From the IMG/VR virus record IMGVR_UViG_3300025603_000704, positions 1 through 22,919 of that record: 22,919 nt of DNA; one strand, 5' to 3'. The DNA is from a virus. The notes under the pieces were generated by a model, which saw only the letters and a list, made by a program, of their open reading frames with translations, was not told the DNA's origin and ran no database searches. Below, piece after piece: positions 13,591 to 20,142 of this stretch (position 1 is its first letter; the number at the start of each line of letters is the position of its first letter). The position numbers were made by a program, and so were the translations under genes.

Positions 13591-13606
13591 AATGTAAATC
13601 CTCTTG

Positions 13607-14071
13607 TTATGACTTGGGGTAATATATTGAACAGCCGTTTTCGCCATCTTCAGCGACATCTATCTCTACAAAGCGGCAGGGGTACTTTGCGGAAATTTCT
13701 TCGTACAAGTCATCTGCAATCATCTCACATGACTTGTGATTCAGTTGTATTACATCCTGTGCGTACAACCGTTCCATCCAGCGTTTAAACTGAATGAATT
13801 CTATGTCGCGATCGTTGTGAAACACTTCGATGCGAACTTTAAAGTGGAAAATATGACGATGAGGAATGCCGAGGAATGATACATCGTCCCACTCGCCTGT
13901 TGCTAATTTCGGGTCTGTGTCTGCACCCGGATACATATGCACCCCCTCTTTAGAGAACGTGACCCAGATACTACGATCTGCTTTATTCATTGCGTTTTCT
14001 GTTGCCATTTTTGCGTCTTCTTCCTTCATTCTGCGTCCCATATAATTATGATACGATTCGTGTTGTGTCAT
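13607..14071 (-). CDS. QueD / 6-pyruvoyl-tetrahydropterin synthase-like T-fold protein
   Basis: The 154-aa protein has the T-fold order of QueD: a first His in FSKEGVHMYPG (H45), HRHIFHFKVRIEV (H71, H73, matching the HGH zinc motif), the strand-helix DIEFIQFKRWMERLY, KSCEMIADDLYEEI (matching TSENLA..I), and VEIDVAEDGENGC near the end (E141 or E144 for the catalytic Glu). QueD turns dihydroneopterin triphosphate into 6-carboxy-tetrahydropterin, the QueE substrate. The Cys that normally sits 4 residues before HxH is absent, so activity may differ. The start at 14071 falls at the predicted transcription start. A later ATG at 14008 is an alternative, but the N-terminus is conserved in the 78-aa paralogue, which supports 14071. 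Confidence 0.6.
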   Translation of the reverse strand: MTQHESYHNYMGRRMKEEDAKMATENAMNKADRSIWVTFSKEGVHMYPGADTDPKLATGEWDDVSFLGIPHRHIFHFKVRIEVFHNDRDIEFIQFKRWMERLYAQDVIQLNHKSCEMIADDLYEEISAKYPCRFVEIDVAEDGENGCSIYYPKS

Positions 14072-14077
14072 AGTATT

Positions 14078-14106
14078 ATTATACTTTCTTTAGTTAGTGT
14101 TGTCAA
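14078..14106 (-). promoter_or_regulatory. Sigma70-type promoter for the QueD-like gene
   Basis: The minus strand has TTGACA (14101-14106), a 17-bp spacer and TATAAT (14078-14083). It is embedded in the 3' end of the homing-endonuclease gene. The predicted start of transcription is within a base or two of the ATG at 14071. Confidence 0.8.
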
Positions 14107-14767
14107 GTGTTTTTTTTGAACAGTTGTCAAAATGCCATCTTTTCATAGGACTATTGCCACCTGTTTTACCACAGTGCGGGCAAGTTACAGTATCTTGTGC
14201 AATACCTTTTAGAGCATCTGAACGTTTTTGATTAGATACAGGATCTTGTGTTTTACCCTGCTTTGCTTTAGAAATCTTTAGTTTAGTTGCTTCACTATGA
14301 TGCTTACCTTCCATACCAGATTTTACAGAACCATATCGTTCAATCTTTGTCTGAATAATCTTTCGTTTAGTTTCTTCGCTTAACACTTTACCTGTATGTG
14401 CTTCAGATAGACGCTGTCTGTGTTCTTTTGATTTCGTTTTGCCTTTATGCGAAGGAGGACGACAGTCTGTGAGTATATTCATAAGTATTCCAGACTCGTC
14501 AATACGCCTACCATACTTTGCAATAAGTGTTTCTTCTAAAGTGTAAGCAGATTCTTCGTCCATATCTTTCTGTATGATTTCAATAGCAGGTATTAAACCG
14601 TTGTCAAGTATACTTTTGATTTTCATATCCTTCATATGATTATCTGTAGAACGACCATTCTTTACAGCACGGAGATGATCCAAATGCCTTTTGTTGTCCC
14701 ACTTACCTTTACCTATATAAAACGGTTCCATTGTTTCTGGGTCTTTATAGCAATAAACATAATACAT
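14090..14767 (-). CDS. GIY-YIG homing endonuclease with NUMOD3 repeats
   Basis: The N-terminus MYYVYCYKDPETMEPFYIGKG is the GIY-YIG nuclease core, followed by an Arg/His-containing helix (KRHLDHLRAVKNG) and an ALEETLI-like helix with the catalytic Glu (TLEETLIAKYG). Two NUMOD3-type DNA-binding segments (SHKGKTKSKEHRQRLSEAHTG and GKHHSEATKLKISKAKQGK) and a C-terminal zinc-finger CPHCG...HFDNC follow, as in T4 Seg-type free-standing endonucleases. The ATG at 14767 is used; a TTG five codons earlier is possible, and neither has a ribosome site. It is probably a mobile gene that spreads by cutting homologous phage DNA. It sits between two ORFs that share an N-terminus. Confidence 0.88.
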   Translation of the reverse strand: MYYVYCYKDPETMEPFYIGKGKWDNKRHLDHLRAVKNGRSTDNHMKDMKIKSILDNGLIPAIEIIQKDMDEESAYTLEETLIAKYGRRIDESGILMNILTDCRPPSHKGKTKSKEHRQRLSEAHTGKVLSEETKRKIIQTKIERYGSVKSGMEGKHHSEATKLKISKAKQGKTQDPVSNQKRSDALKGIAQDTVTCPHCGKTGGNSPMKRWHFDNCSKKTLDNTN

Positions 14768-14812
14768 ATGTTTATTTAGCAAAACTTACCCTTATTATTC
14801 TAAAACTGACTC

Positions 14813-15049
14813 TTATAATCCTAAACCTGCAAGGAATGCTCGTAGCTTCTTACCTGTATCGTGTTCGTCGCCTTCACGATAACCATCTTCCATATAACGA
14901 AGAAACTCTTGATGCGTCATACCTGTGTCCTGCACTTTCTTGCCGTCGTATTCTTTACGAAAGGTTACCCAGACACTTCTGCTTGCTTCTGTCATAGTTC
15001 TTTCTTCTTTCAGTTTTCGGGAAATATAATTATGATAACGTTCTTGCAT
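14813..15049 (-). CDS. Short paralogue of the QueD-like N-terminus, 78 aa
   Basis: Residues 5-16 (YHNYISRKLKEE) and 24-32 (SVWVTFRKE) match the start of the QueD-like protein at 13607-14071 (YHNYMGRRMKEE, SIWVTFSKE), and the upstream promoters are also similar. After residue 32 the sequences part: this one continues through MTHQEFLRYMEDGYREGDEH to KKLRAFLAGLGL, with none of the zinc-site histidines of the T-fold. It may be a partial duplication fused to other sequence, or a small regulator sharing the leader. An internal ATG at residue 19, preceded by a GAAGAAAG site, is an alternative start. Confidence 0.6.
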   Translation of the reverse strand: MQERYHNYISRKLKEERTMTEASRSVWVTFRKEYDGKKVQDTGMTHQEFLRYMEDGYREGDEHDTGKKLRAFLAGLGL

Positions 15050-15055
15050 GTTAAT

Positions 15056-15084
15056 ACTATAACACTAATCAATGACTTTGTCAA
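15056..15084 (-). promoter_or_regulatory. Sigma70-type promoter for the 78-aa paralogue
   Basis: The minus strand has TTGACA (15079-15084), a 17-bp spacer and TATAGT (15056-15061) preceded by TGT. The predicted start falls on the ATG at 15049. It overlaps the stop of the 175-aa gene. Confidence 0.72.
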
Positions 15085-15592
15085 GTCCATAATCTTTCCA
15101 ATCAGTATAAACTTTACGATCCATTAAATTATGAACACTGTGGCACCATATCCCGCTATTTGTGTCACCCCATGTGTTGTCATCTAATTTAAGAGTCGCA
15201 TTATAATTAAACTGTTTAATATATGGAAGTTTGACACTAATCATACTAATAAATGTGTTATACTCGTCGTATCCTGATTCTAACACACCGTGACTATATT
15301 CAACACCAAAATCAAGTGTACACCAATAACCTTCTTTTAGTAATGGGAGAATCATATCATCCCACGCTTTCCAGTCGTCGGAATCTTCTGGAAAGTTTAA
15401 TCCAGGAGTAAAGCTCTGACTAGTCCCGAAGTATAAGTGTTTAATGCCATGCTCATCAGCACGTTTCTTAATTTCATCCGCAGGCTGTATACCTACAACA
15501 AACAGAGTTTGTTCACCATACATTGCAGTATGTTCAACTTCTGTTCCGATAAAGTATATTACATTTTGTCTTTCGTCGGTATTTAATCCCAT
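15065..15592 (-). CDS. Conserved phage protein of unknown function, 175 aa (paralogue of 17339-17788)
   Basis: The protein reads VIYFIGTEVEHTAMYGEQTL then FVVGIQPADEI, HLYFGTSQSFTPG, NFPEDSDDWKAWDDMILPLL, WCTLDFGVEYSHGVLE and a C-terminal LPYIKQFNYNATLKLDDNTW segment with GIWCHSVHNLMD. This is a recurrent protein of T4-like marine phages without a known function. The regular strands and the FGTSQSF loop suggest a nucleotide- or sugar-binding alpha/beta fold, which is a guess. The start overlaps the end of the alcohol-dehydrogenase-like gene by 10 nt. A second, chimeric copy lies at 17339-17788. Confidence 0.72.
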   Translation of the reverse strand: MGLNTDERQNVIYFIGTEVEHTAMYGEQTLFVVGIQPADEIKKRADEHGIKHLYFGTSQSFTPGLNFPEDSDDWKAWDDMILPLLKEGYWCTLDFGVEYSHGVLESGYDEYNTFISMISVKLPYIKQFNYNATLKLDDNTWGDTNSGIWCHSVHNLMDRKVYTDWKDYGLDKVID

Positions 15593-16482
15593 TTTATATA
15601 GCCTCTGCTGTAGTTGTCGGGTCTGTTTAAGCCATCTTCAAAAGCTTGTTGCCATTCTGTAGTTCTTGAATAACCTTTAGTCCAAAAGTCATCGATATCT
15701 ACTTGATTGTTAGTAATCATACTCTCTGCAAGTTCCATTGACTTAATAAAGCAATCTGCTCGCGGACTAGGAAATACAATAGTGCAAGCCTTCCAAAGTA
15801 AGTTACCAAAGTCTGATGTTAATTGTTTTTGCACTCCTAGTATTAGCAATGCTTCGTTATTAAACGCTACATCATCCAATATATTAGTTCTACTACTCAG
15901 ATCAATAACAACATCGTAAGCGCCGCTATACGACTGTTTTAGCGTGTCTCCCCACAGGTGTTTGTTATAACTGCCAACAACATCAACTGTTTCAAACGTA
16001 AGCCCAAATCTTTCAAGACTGTTATAAGCAATCCACGCTAAAAATCCACTTCCTAAAATTAAACACCTTTTATTAGGACCGACTCTAGTTTTAATAGCAT
16101 CCAACGGTTGCATTACTACATTAATACCACACGCAACAGGCTCCAGTATATATTTTGGATCTGCACTAGGAACAACTACAAATTCATTGTGTCTACAGTT
16201 GTAGTAGTCTGCATAAGCAGGCTCACCTCGGGTAGCTACAATGTCGCCAACCTTAACATTTTTAATCAACTCGCCAACTTGTGTAACTTCTCCTAGACCT
16301 TCGTGGCCTTGCATTTCTTTAGGAAGTGGACCAAAGTTGCCTACCATCATTTCTATATCACTGCGGCATACACCTGTCATTAGTGCTTTAACTTCTATCT
16401 CATCAGACTTGTGTGCAGGCTTAGACCATTCGATTTCCTCGAAGCTACCTTTGCCGTCTGTATATAATAATTTAACTTTCAT
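15583..16482 (-). CDS. Zinc-type alcohol dehydrogenase-like oxidoreductase (MDR family)
   Basis: The start at 16482 is set by an ATGA overlap with the preceding gene and a GAGG ribosome site; an upstream in-frame start at 16536 would lie inside that gene. The 299-aa protein has a GroES-like catalytic domain (LMTGVCRSDIEMM, then GHEGLGEVTQVGE, with the metal-site Cys and GHE), a loop with NCRHNEFVVVP, and a Rossmann domain with LILGSGFLAWIA. MDR enzymes oxidise alcohols or sugars with NAD(P). Family lengths are about 340-360, and the structural-zinc four-Cys loop is not seen, so it is a compact form. It is likely to act with the Gfo/Idh/MocA gene just before it on a sugar or polyol. Confidence 0.8.
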   Translation of the reverse strand: MKVKLLYTDGKGSFEEIEWSKPAHKSDEIEVKALMTGVCRSDIEMMVGNFGPLPKEMQGHEGLGEVTQVGELIKNVKVGDIVATRGEPAYADYYNCRHNEFVVVPSADPKYILEPVACGINVVMQPLDAIKTRVGPNKRCLILGSGFLAWIAYNSLERFGLTFETVDVVGSYNKHLWGDTLKQSYSGAYDVVIDLSSRTNILDDVAFNNEALLILGVQKQLTSDFGNLLWKACTIVFPSPRADCFIKSMELAESMITNNQVDIDDFWTKGYSRTTEWQQAFEDGLNRPDNYSRGYIKWD

Positions 16483-17342
16483 AGTGCCTCGATCTGTTTG
16501 TGAATCCAAATATCTTGTCTTACTTGTTGCTGCCAAAAATTATCATTGTCCACGTTATCAATCGCATCCTTTATCATATTATGATATGCTTCTTCAGGAC
16601 ACCATCCTAGTTCTATTGTAGTATCATTAATAGTAACACAACTTTCTTCTGTTGTCAAGTCTCTCCAGTTTGCATGCACCCGCCACCTTTCACCAAACGA
16701 CATTTCAACTTTATCGTCTACATCGTATGTTCCGTTGTAGTTAATAGTGCCGTAATCTGTACTATCGATGTTCTGCAAAGTCCATTGCTGTTCGCTAGTT
16801 TTCTTAGTAGCAGATGTGCTATACCAATACGGATTTAACGCAATGTAAAGGCTTAATAAGTGAGGCACTAGGTCTCTGCTAACTCCACCGTATGCGAGTT
16901 CTTTAGTAGTAAACCAACTGCCAGGATGCGGAATACAATTCTTTCTAATCCACTTAATATCAATGCTATTTGATTGCGCTGCGAGAGTTTGCATTTCACC
17001 GATGTTATCTCTCCACATATTATTCTTTACCATCATAATACGTGTGTCAGGATATTGACTTAATATGTCTATCCATTCTTTAGAGTTCTTAAATCCTGGC
17101 TTTTCTACAAATACAATTTTACTATATGGCGCAACCTGTTGTGTAAGTTGTGCATGAGTAAAATTAGGTGTGCATATGTTTACAGTATCGAAAAAGCCAT
17201 GCGCCACTAAAGCATCTTCTACTCTTGAAAAGTCTGCGTTCTTATCTGGGTTAGTATCAACAGTTATAACTTCAGCGTCTAATTGTGTTAAGACGCTTTT
17301 ATAAAGCTCACCAATGCCCATTCCTATTATAAGACTTTTCAT
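16479..17342 (-). CDS. Gfo/Idh/MocA-family NAD(P)-dependent oxidoreductase
   Basis: The 287-aa protein has an N-terminal Rossmann fold (SLIIGMGIGELYKSVL, then EVITVDTNPDKNADF), the family signature VNICTPNFTHAQL and IVFVEKPG (Lys of the EKP motif), and a C-terminal substrate domain with PHPGSWFTTKELAYGGVSRD, in which GG..RDL.PH matches the active-site GG.l.D.g.H region. Such enzymes oxidise or reduce sugars and inositols. It overlaps the genes on both sides by ATGA, so it is in one operon with the MDR enzyme. Substrate unknown. It may build an unusual sugar for virion or DNA decoration, or alter host surface glycans. Confidence 0.83.
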   Translation of the reverse strand: MKSLIIGMGIGELYKSVLTQLDAEVITVDTNPDKNADFSRVEDALVAHGFFDTVNICTPNFTHAQLTQQVAPYSKIVFVEKPGFKNSKEWIDILSQYPDTRIMMVKNNMWRDNIGEMQTLAAQSNSIDIKWIRKNCIPHPGSWFTTKELAYGGVSRDLVPHLLSLYIALNPYWYSTSATKKTSEQQWTLQNIDSTDYGTINYNGTYDVDDKVEMSFGERWRVHANWRDLTTEESCVTINDTTIELGWCPEEAYHNMIKDAIDNVDNDNFWQQQVRQDIWIHKQIEAL

Positions 17343-17788
17343 TCTAAACCTTTTTGTACTAAGTATGCATTAATACGATGCATTTCGTCTTTTAGATAAA
17401 GTTTCATAGTTTTCATTCTACGAACTTCGTCGGTTACATATAAGTTATCATATTCAATTAGTCCTGATTCTAAAAATGCTTCTGCAAGTGTAATAGGAAT
17501 ATCTAAACTACAAATTTTACCTGCTGTTAAGAATGCCTTGATCATATTCTCCCAAGGCGTCCATTGATCCGCATCTTCTGGAAAGTTTGTACCGGGATTA
17601 AAACTGTGATTGGCACCAAAGAAGATGTGTCCGCACTGTTCTTGGTCATAATGCTTTTGTATAACATCACAAGGTTGTACGCCTGTAACAAACAACGTCT
17701 TCATTCCAAATGCAGGAGTTTTTTCAACTTCTACACCTGTAAAAAAGATGATGTCGTTTGCTTCGCCTGTGTTGTAATCACGTTTCAT
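17339..17788 (-). CDS. Chimeric protein: 175-aa-type N-terminus fused to a DUF465-like C-terminal module
   Basis: The ATG at 17788 has GGAG 6 nt upstream and follows the stop of the nuclease-like gene, so it is preferred over a TTG at 17806. Residues about 10-105 (IIFFTGVEVEKTPAFG, then FVTGVQP, IFFGANHSFNPGTNFPEDAD, LDIPITLAEAFLESG) are related to the protein at 15065-15592. The last 32 residues (VTDEVRRMKTMKLYLKDEMH, then RINAYLVQKGLE) are nearly identical to the end of the 69-aa protein at 18386-18595. The usual C-terminal half of the first family is missing and has been replaced. The DNA is also about 85 percent identical there (see the repeat entries). It looks like a recombination product that is still open and coupled to the next gene by ATGA. 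Confidence 0.72.
   Translation of the reverse strand: MKRDYNTGEANDIIFFTGVEVEKTPAFGMKTLFVTGVQPCDVIQKHYDQEQCGHIFFGANHSFNPGTNFPEDADQWTPWENMIKAFLTAGKICSLDIPITLAEAFLESGLIEYDNLYVTDEVRRMKTMKLYLKDEMHRINAYLVQKGLE
17341..17441 (-). repeat. 101-bp dispersed direct repeat, copy A (DUF465-like module)
   Basis: This stretch aligns without gaps to 18388-18488; I count about 15 mismatches by eye. The core from the CGATGCATTTCGTC stretch to CTACGAAC differs at one base in about 50. Both copies encode the C-terminus of their gene in the same frame. Confidence 0.8.
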
Positions 17789-17789
17789 C

Positions 17790-18386
17790 TTACGCTCCAA
17801 ACTCAAAAAGTCGGTTGTTTGTATTAGTTGAAACTTTTTTTATATGTTCCATTGCACCTGGTGTAATACGATACTGATATTGTCCGCGTTCTTGTTTTTC
17901 AAAATAGCTCCAGTGATCATCACCTCGAATATATTTAGGCTTATGCTCATGCTCTACTAGAGCATAATTGTCAAGTACTGCCTGACCGTACTCCCATGCT
18001 GCTTTAAGTTTAGATTGTATTTCGTTACATGTAAAATCATAAACTTTTGCTTCAGTGACTACGTTGTCACCAGTAAGAATGTTCTCGTCATATTCAACAC
18101 GGTATTGCCGTTGGATCTTATCTCTAATATTGCTATATTCCCAAGGAGTATTTATAATGTCAGCTGACAGCATTGCGCCTACTGTATGACCACTTGTACT
18201 ACTCCGCAACCGACTTTTTATTTCAAGTCCATACTTGGGAAGATCTATACCTTTTCCTCGATTAACTTTGTAACCTTTATCTTCAAGATCGTCTTCGATC
18301 CACCTTCCGATGTTGCCATGATCTTGCGTCATCGGAATAACTGTTCCGGGGATTATTGCACTATTAAGTGATATTACTTTTACCAT
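17790..18386 (-). CDS. Putative PD-(D/E)XK nuclease, 198 aa
   Basis: The N-terminal half reads GNIGRWIEDDLEDKGYKV, then NRGKGIDLPKYGLEIKSRLR. The D48...E55-I-K57 arrangement in a strand-turn-strand is the active-site pattern of restriction-type PD-(D/E)XK nucleases, and E31 lies on the preceding helix as in that fold. It is followed by STSGHTVGAM and DKIQRQYRVEYDENIL. T4-like marine phages have related proteins of unknown function. The start overlaps the DUF465-like stop (TAATG). With a 7-deazaguanine pathway nearby, a nuclease that cuts unmodified host DNA is attractive but unproved. Confidence 0.55.
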   Translation of the reverse strand: MVKVISLNSAIIPGTVIPMTQDHGNIGRWIEDDLEDKGYKVNRGKGIDLPKYGLEIKSRLRSSTSGHTVGAMLSADIINTPWEYSNIRDKIQRQYRVEYDENILTGDNVVTEAKVYDFTCNEIQSKLKAAWEYGQAVLDNYALVEHEHKPKYIRGDDHWSYFEKQERGQYQYRITPGAMEHIKKVSTNTNNRLFEFGA

Positions 18387-18595
18387 TATTCCAGTCCTTT
18401 TTGTATTAGATAACTATTAATTCGATGCATTTCGTCTTTTAAATAAAGTTTCATAGTTTTCATTCTACGAACCTCCTCAGTTACGTATGCATTATTATAC
18501 AACGATTCTATCTCTTCGTCAAGCTCTCTGTGCTTACGCTTTAATTCGTCGTAGTGTGCGCGGAGTTTATCTTCGACTTCATCATAGTTGCTCAT
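18386..18595 (-). CDS. DUF465/YdcH-like small coiled-coil protein, 69 aa
   Basis: The protein reads MSNYDEVEDKLRAHYDELKR, then KHRELDEEIESLY, a short loop (NNAYVTEE) and VRRMKTMKLYLKDEMHRINS. The KHRELDEEI...LK..KLYLKDEM pattern is that of DUF465 (YdcH/SlyX-like) helical-hairpin proteins, short coiled coils of unknown function. GAGGA lies about 8 nt before the ATG, which overlaps the dpdA-like stop by 14 nt. The C-terminal helix is shared with the gene at 17339-17788. Confidence 0.78.
   Translation of the reverse strand: MSNYDEVEDKLRAHYDELKRKHRELDEEIESLYNNAYVTEEVRRMKTMKLYLKDEMHRINSYLIQKGLE
18388..18488 (-). repeat. 101-bp dispersed direct repeat, copy B (DUF465-like module)
   Basis: This is the partner of 17341-17441. 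In this copy the segment is the natural second helix of a complete DUF465-like protein, so it is the likely donor. Confidence 0.8.
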
Positions 18596-20141
18596 CCTGG
18601 AGTTCCTCTAATTTAGTTTCATCTAAAGTTTCTTGATCTTCGACTTCTTCAGGCTCTTCTATATCAAACAATGCATTAAAGTGTGTACTAGAGTTCACAG
18701 ACTTCTTACCTACTGCACCGCGTGTGCCAGGAATCTGCATCCATAACCTACTATTGTCTTCGACTATCTTGTTTGCTTCTTCTCTAGTAGTAGCAGCAAA
18801 AACAGCATCAATAACATCGCCAACAAATAGTTGCTCATGCTTTTCATTTACTAACATTGAAGGAACTTTGCCTGCATCGTATTGACGATTTGCTTCTTGC
18901 ACAGAGTTTAAATGCATCCATACATTATGTGCCATTAAGATTGCATAGCTAAAGCTATCCCAGGAAGTTTTGCCTTCCTTACCGATCCTGTTTAGATCAC
19001 CTGGTGCATAAATGCAAACATCTTTTACAGTAGTATGTTCCATTACAGGACTAGTAGCAAAGTTTTTGTGAATACCATCTTGTACTACTGCATCCTTAAA
19101 TAATCTAGTATCTTGCGAATACTTTTTGTCATCCATTGCTGCTGCCATTCGATAAGACCATTTGCCACGATCTTCGATTTCAGTCTCAGTATAAACTTGA
19201 CCATTTGCAGTTGCAAGGAAAGGACTAGCACAATCAAAGCTAACAGTAAACTTAGGATTATGATACTTGCGTACAGCACGTTGAATGTCAGTTAACACTA
19301 ATGCCCACTCTAATTTACTAGTACCTAAGAAGTGCATCCAGTCATGTAAGCCTTCTTCCAATAATCCGTCAAAGCGCAATGCAACTAGACGTTTTAGAAC
19401 TAAGTGGACATCACACATGTTTTGTCCGCCCATTCCCCAACCATTAAAATGATTGTCTGGATATATGGCAGGGTCGCAATACTTCTTCATACGATCATAC
19501 CAATCGTCTGCGTCAGTATGATTCTCGCCTTGTAGCACATTTAAGAATTTGCAGTTGCCATTACGATTGTTAATAAAATAATCATTATTAATTTCTGTAG
19601 CTCGACATGCTTCTTCGTATGTGCTAATTCCTGTAGCTTTTTGACCTTCTGGACTACGAGCAACCCATGCTGGAATATCTAAACACATTCCATAATCCAT
19701 TAAAGCATCCATCCAAGTTAAAACTTGCTTACGCTTTTTCATTGCAGCAGGACAATTCGGATCTTTCCAATCGCCGGGCCACTTGCCTTTACCAATCTGG
19801 AAACCGCCTGAATCGCCTAGTACAAAACTTTTGCCATCACGTGGACGAGTTCTAAACATTTCTTCTCGGTCATCTTGTTTGTTCAAGTCGAGATTAGCAT
19901 GTCCTGCAGAGTACAAGCACCACTTGTAATATAACAGTGGGCTTGTAGGATCTAAGTAATTAATACTTTCTACATCATTTGTAAAGTTTGTAGGCAATCT
20001 GGATGGTTCGATGTACGGGAATCGTTTTCTTTGATACCCGATAAATGCGGAGTAAAAACCAGATGTTGCTGGTAAAAACAAGGCATAATCTTTTTGTGTT
20101 GCTGTTAAGTCTGTATTCATGCTCTCCGCCGGTCCATCCAT
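18582..20141 (-). CDS. dpdA: DpdA-like DNA/tRNA-guanine transglycosylase
   Basis: The protein (519 aa from the ATG at 20141, immediately after the clamp stop; a second ATG at 20120 is possible) has the transglycosylase barrel motifs: GDSGGFQ (109-115; the Asp acts on the base), FLNVLQGEN (199-206), FNGWGMGGQ (232-240, matching the GyaiGG motif), MHFLGTSK and SFDCASPF with the likely nucleophile D303. Bacterial Tgt exchanges tRNA guanine for preQ1. DpdA homologues do this in DNA with preQ0-type bases. No CxCxxC..H zinc-site cluster is seen at the C-terminus, and the acidic tail (EEPEEVEDQE) is unusual. With folE, queE and the QueD-like gene in the window, exchange into phage DNA is the best reading; tRNA as target is not excluded. 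Confidence 0.8.
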   Translation of the reverse strand: MDGPAESMNTDLTATQKDYALFLPATSGFYSAFIGYQRKRFPYIEPSRLPTNFTNDVESINYLDPTSPLLYYKWCLYSAGHANLDLNKQDDREEMFRTRPRDGKSFVLGDSGGFQIGKGKWPGDWKDPNCPAAMKKRKQVLTWMDALMDYGMCLDIPAWVARSPEGQKATGISTYEEACRATEINNDYFINNRNGNCKFLNVLQGENHTDADDWYDRMKKYCDPAIYPDNHFNGWGMGGQNMCDVHLVLKRLVALRFDGLLEEGLHDWMHFLGTSKLEWALVLTDIQRAVRKYHNPKFTVSFDCASPFLATANGQVYTETEIEDRGKWSYRMAAAMDDKKYSQDTRLFKDAVVQDGIHKNFATSPVMEHTTVKDVCIYAPGDLNRIGKEGKTSWDSFSYAILMAHNVWMHLNSVQEANRQYDAGKVPSMLVNEKHEQLFVGDVIDAVFAATTREEANKIVEDNSRLWMQIPGTRGAVGKKSVNSSTHFNALFDIEEPEEVEDQETLDETKLEELQDEQL

Positions 20142-20142
20142 A

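Noticed and set aside
14125-14130. Second TTGACA in the homing endonuclease 3' end
   Set aside because: No -10-like hexamer at 15-19 bp; the neighbouring TTGACA at 14101-14106 has the proper partner.
14813-15049. A second QueD enzyme
   Set aside because: Only the N-terminal leader region is shared; the zinc-site histidines and the rest of the T-fold are absent.
18149-18156. Exact late-promoter octamer TATAAATA inside the PD-(D/E)XK-like gene
   Set aside because: It is about 360 bases from the next start and is surrounded by early-type genes, so it may be a chance match in AT-rich DNA.
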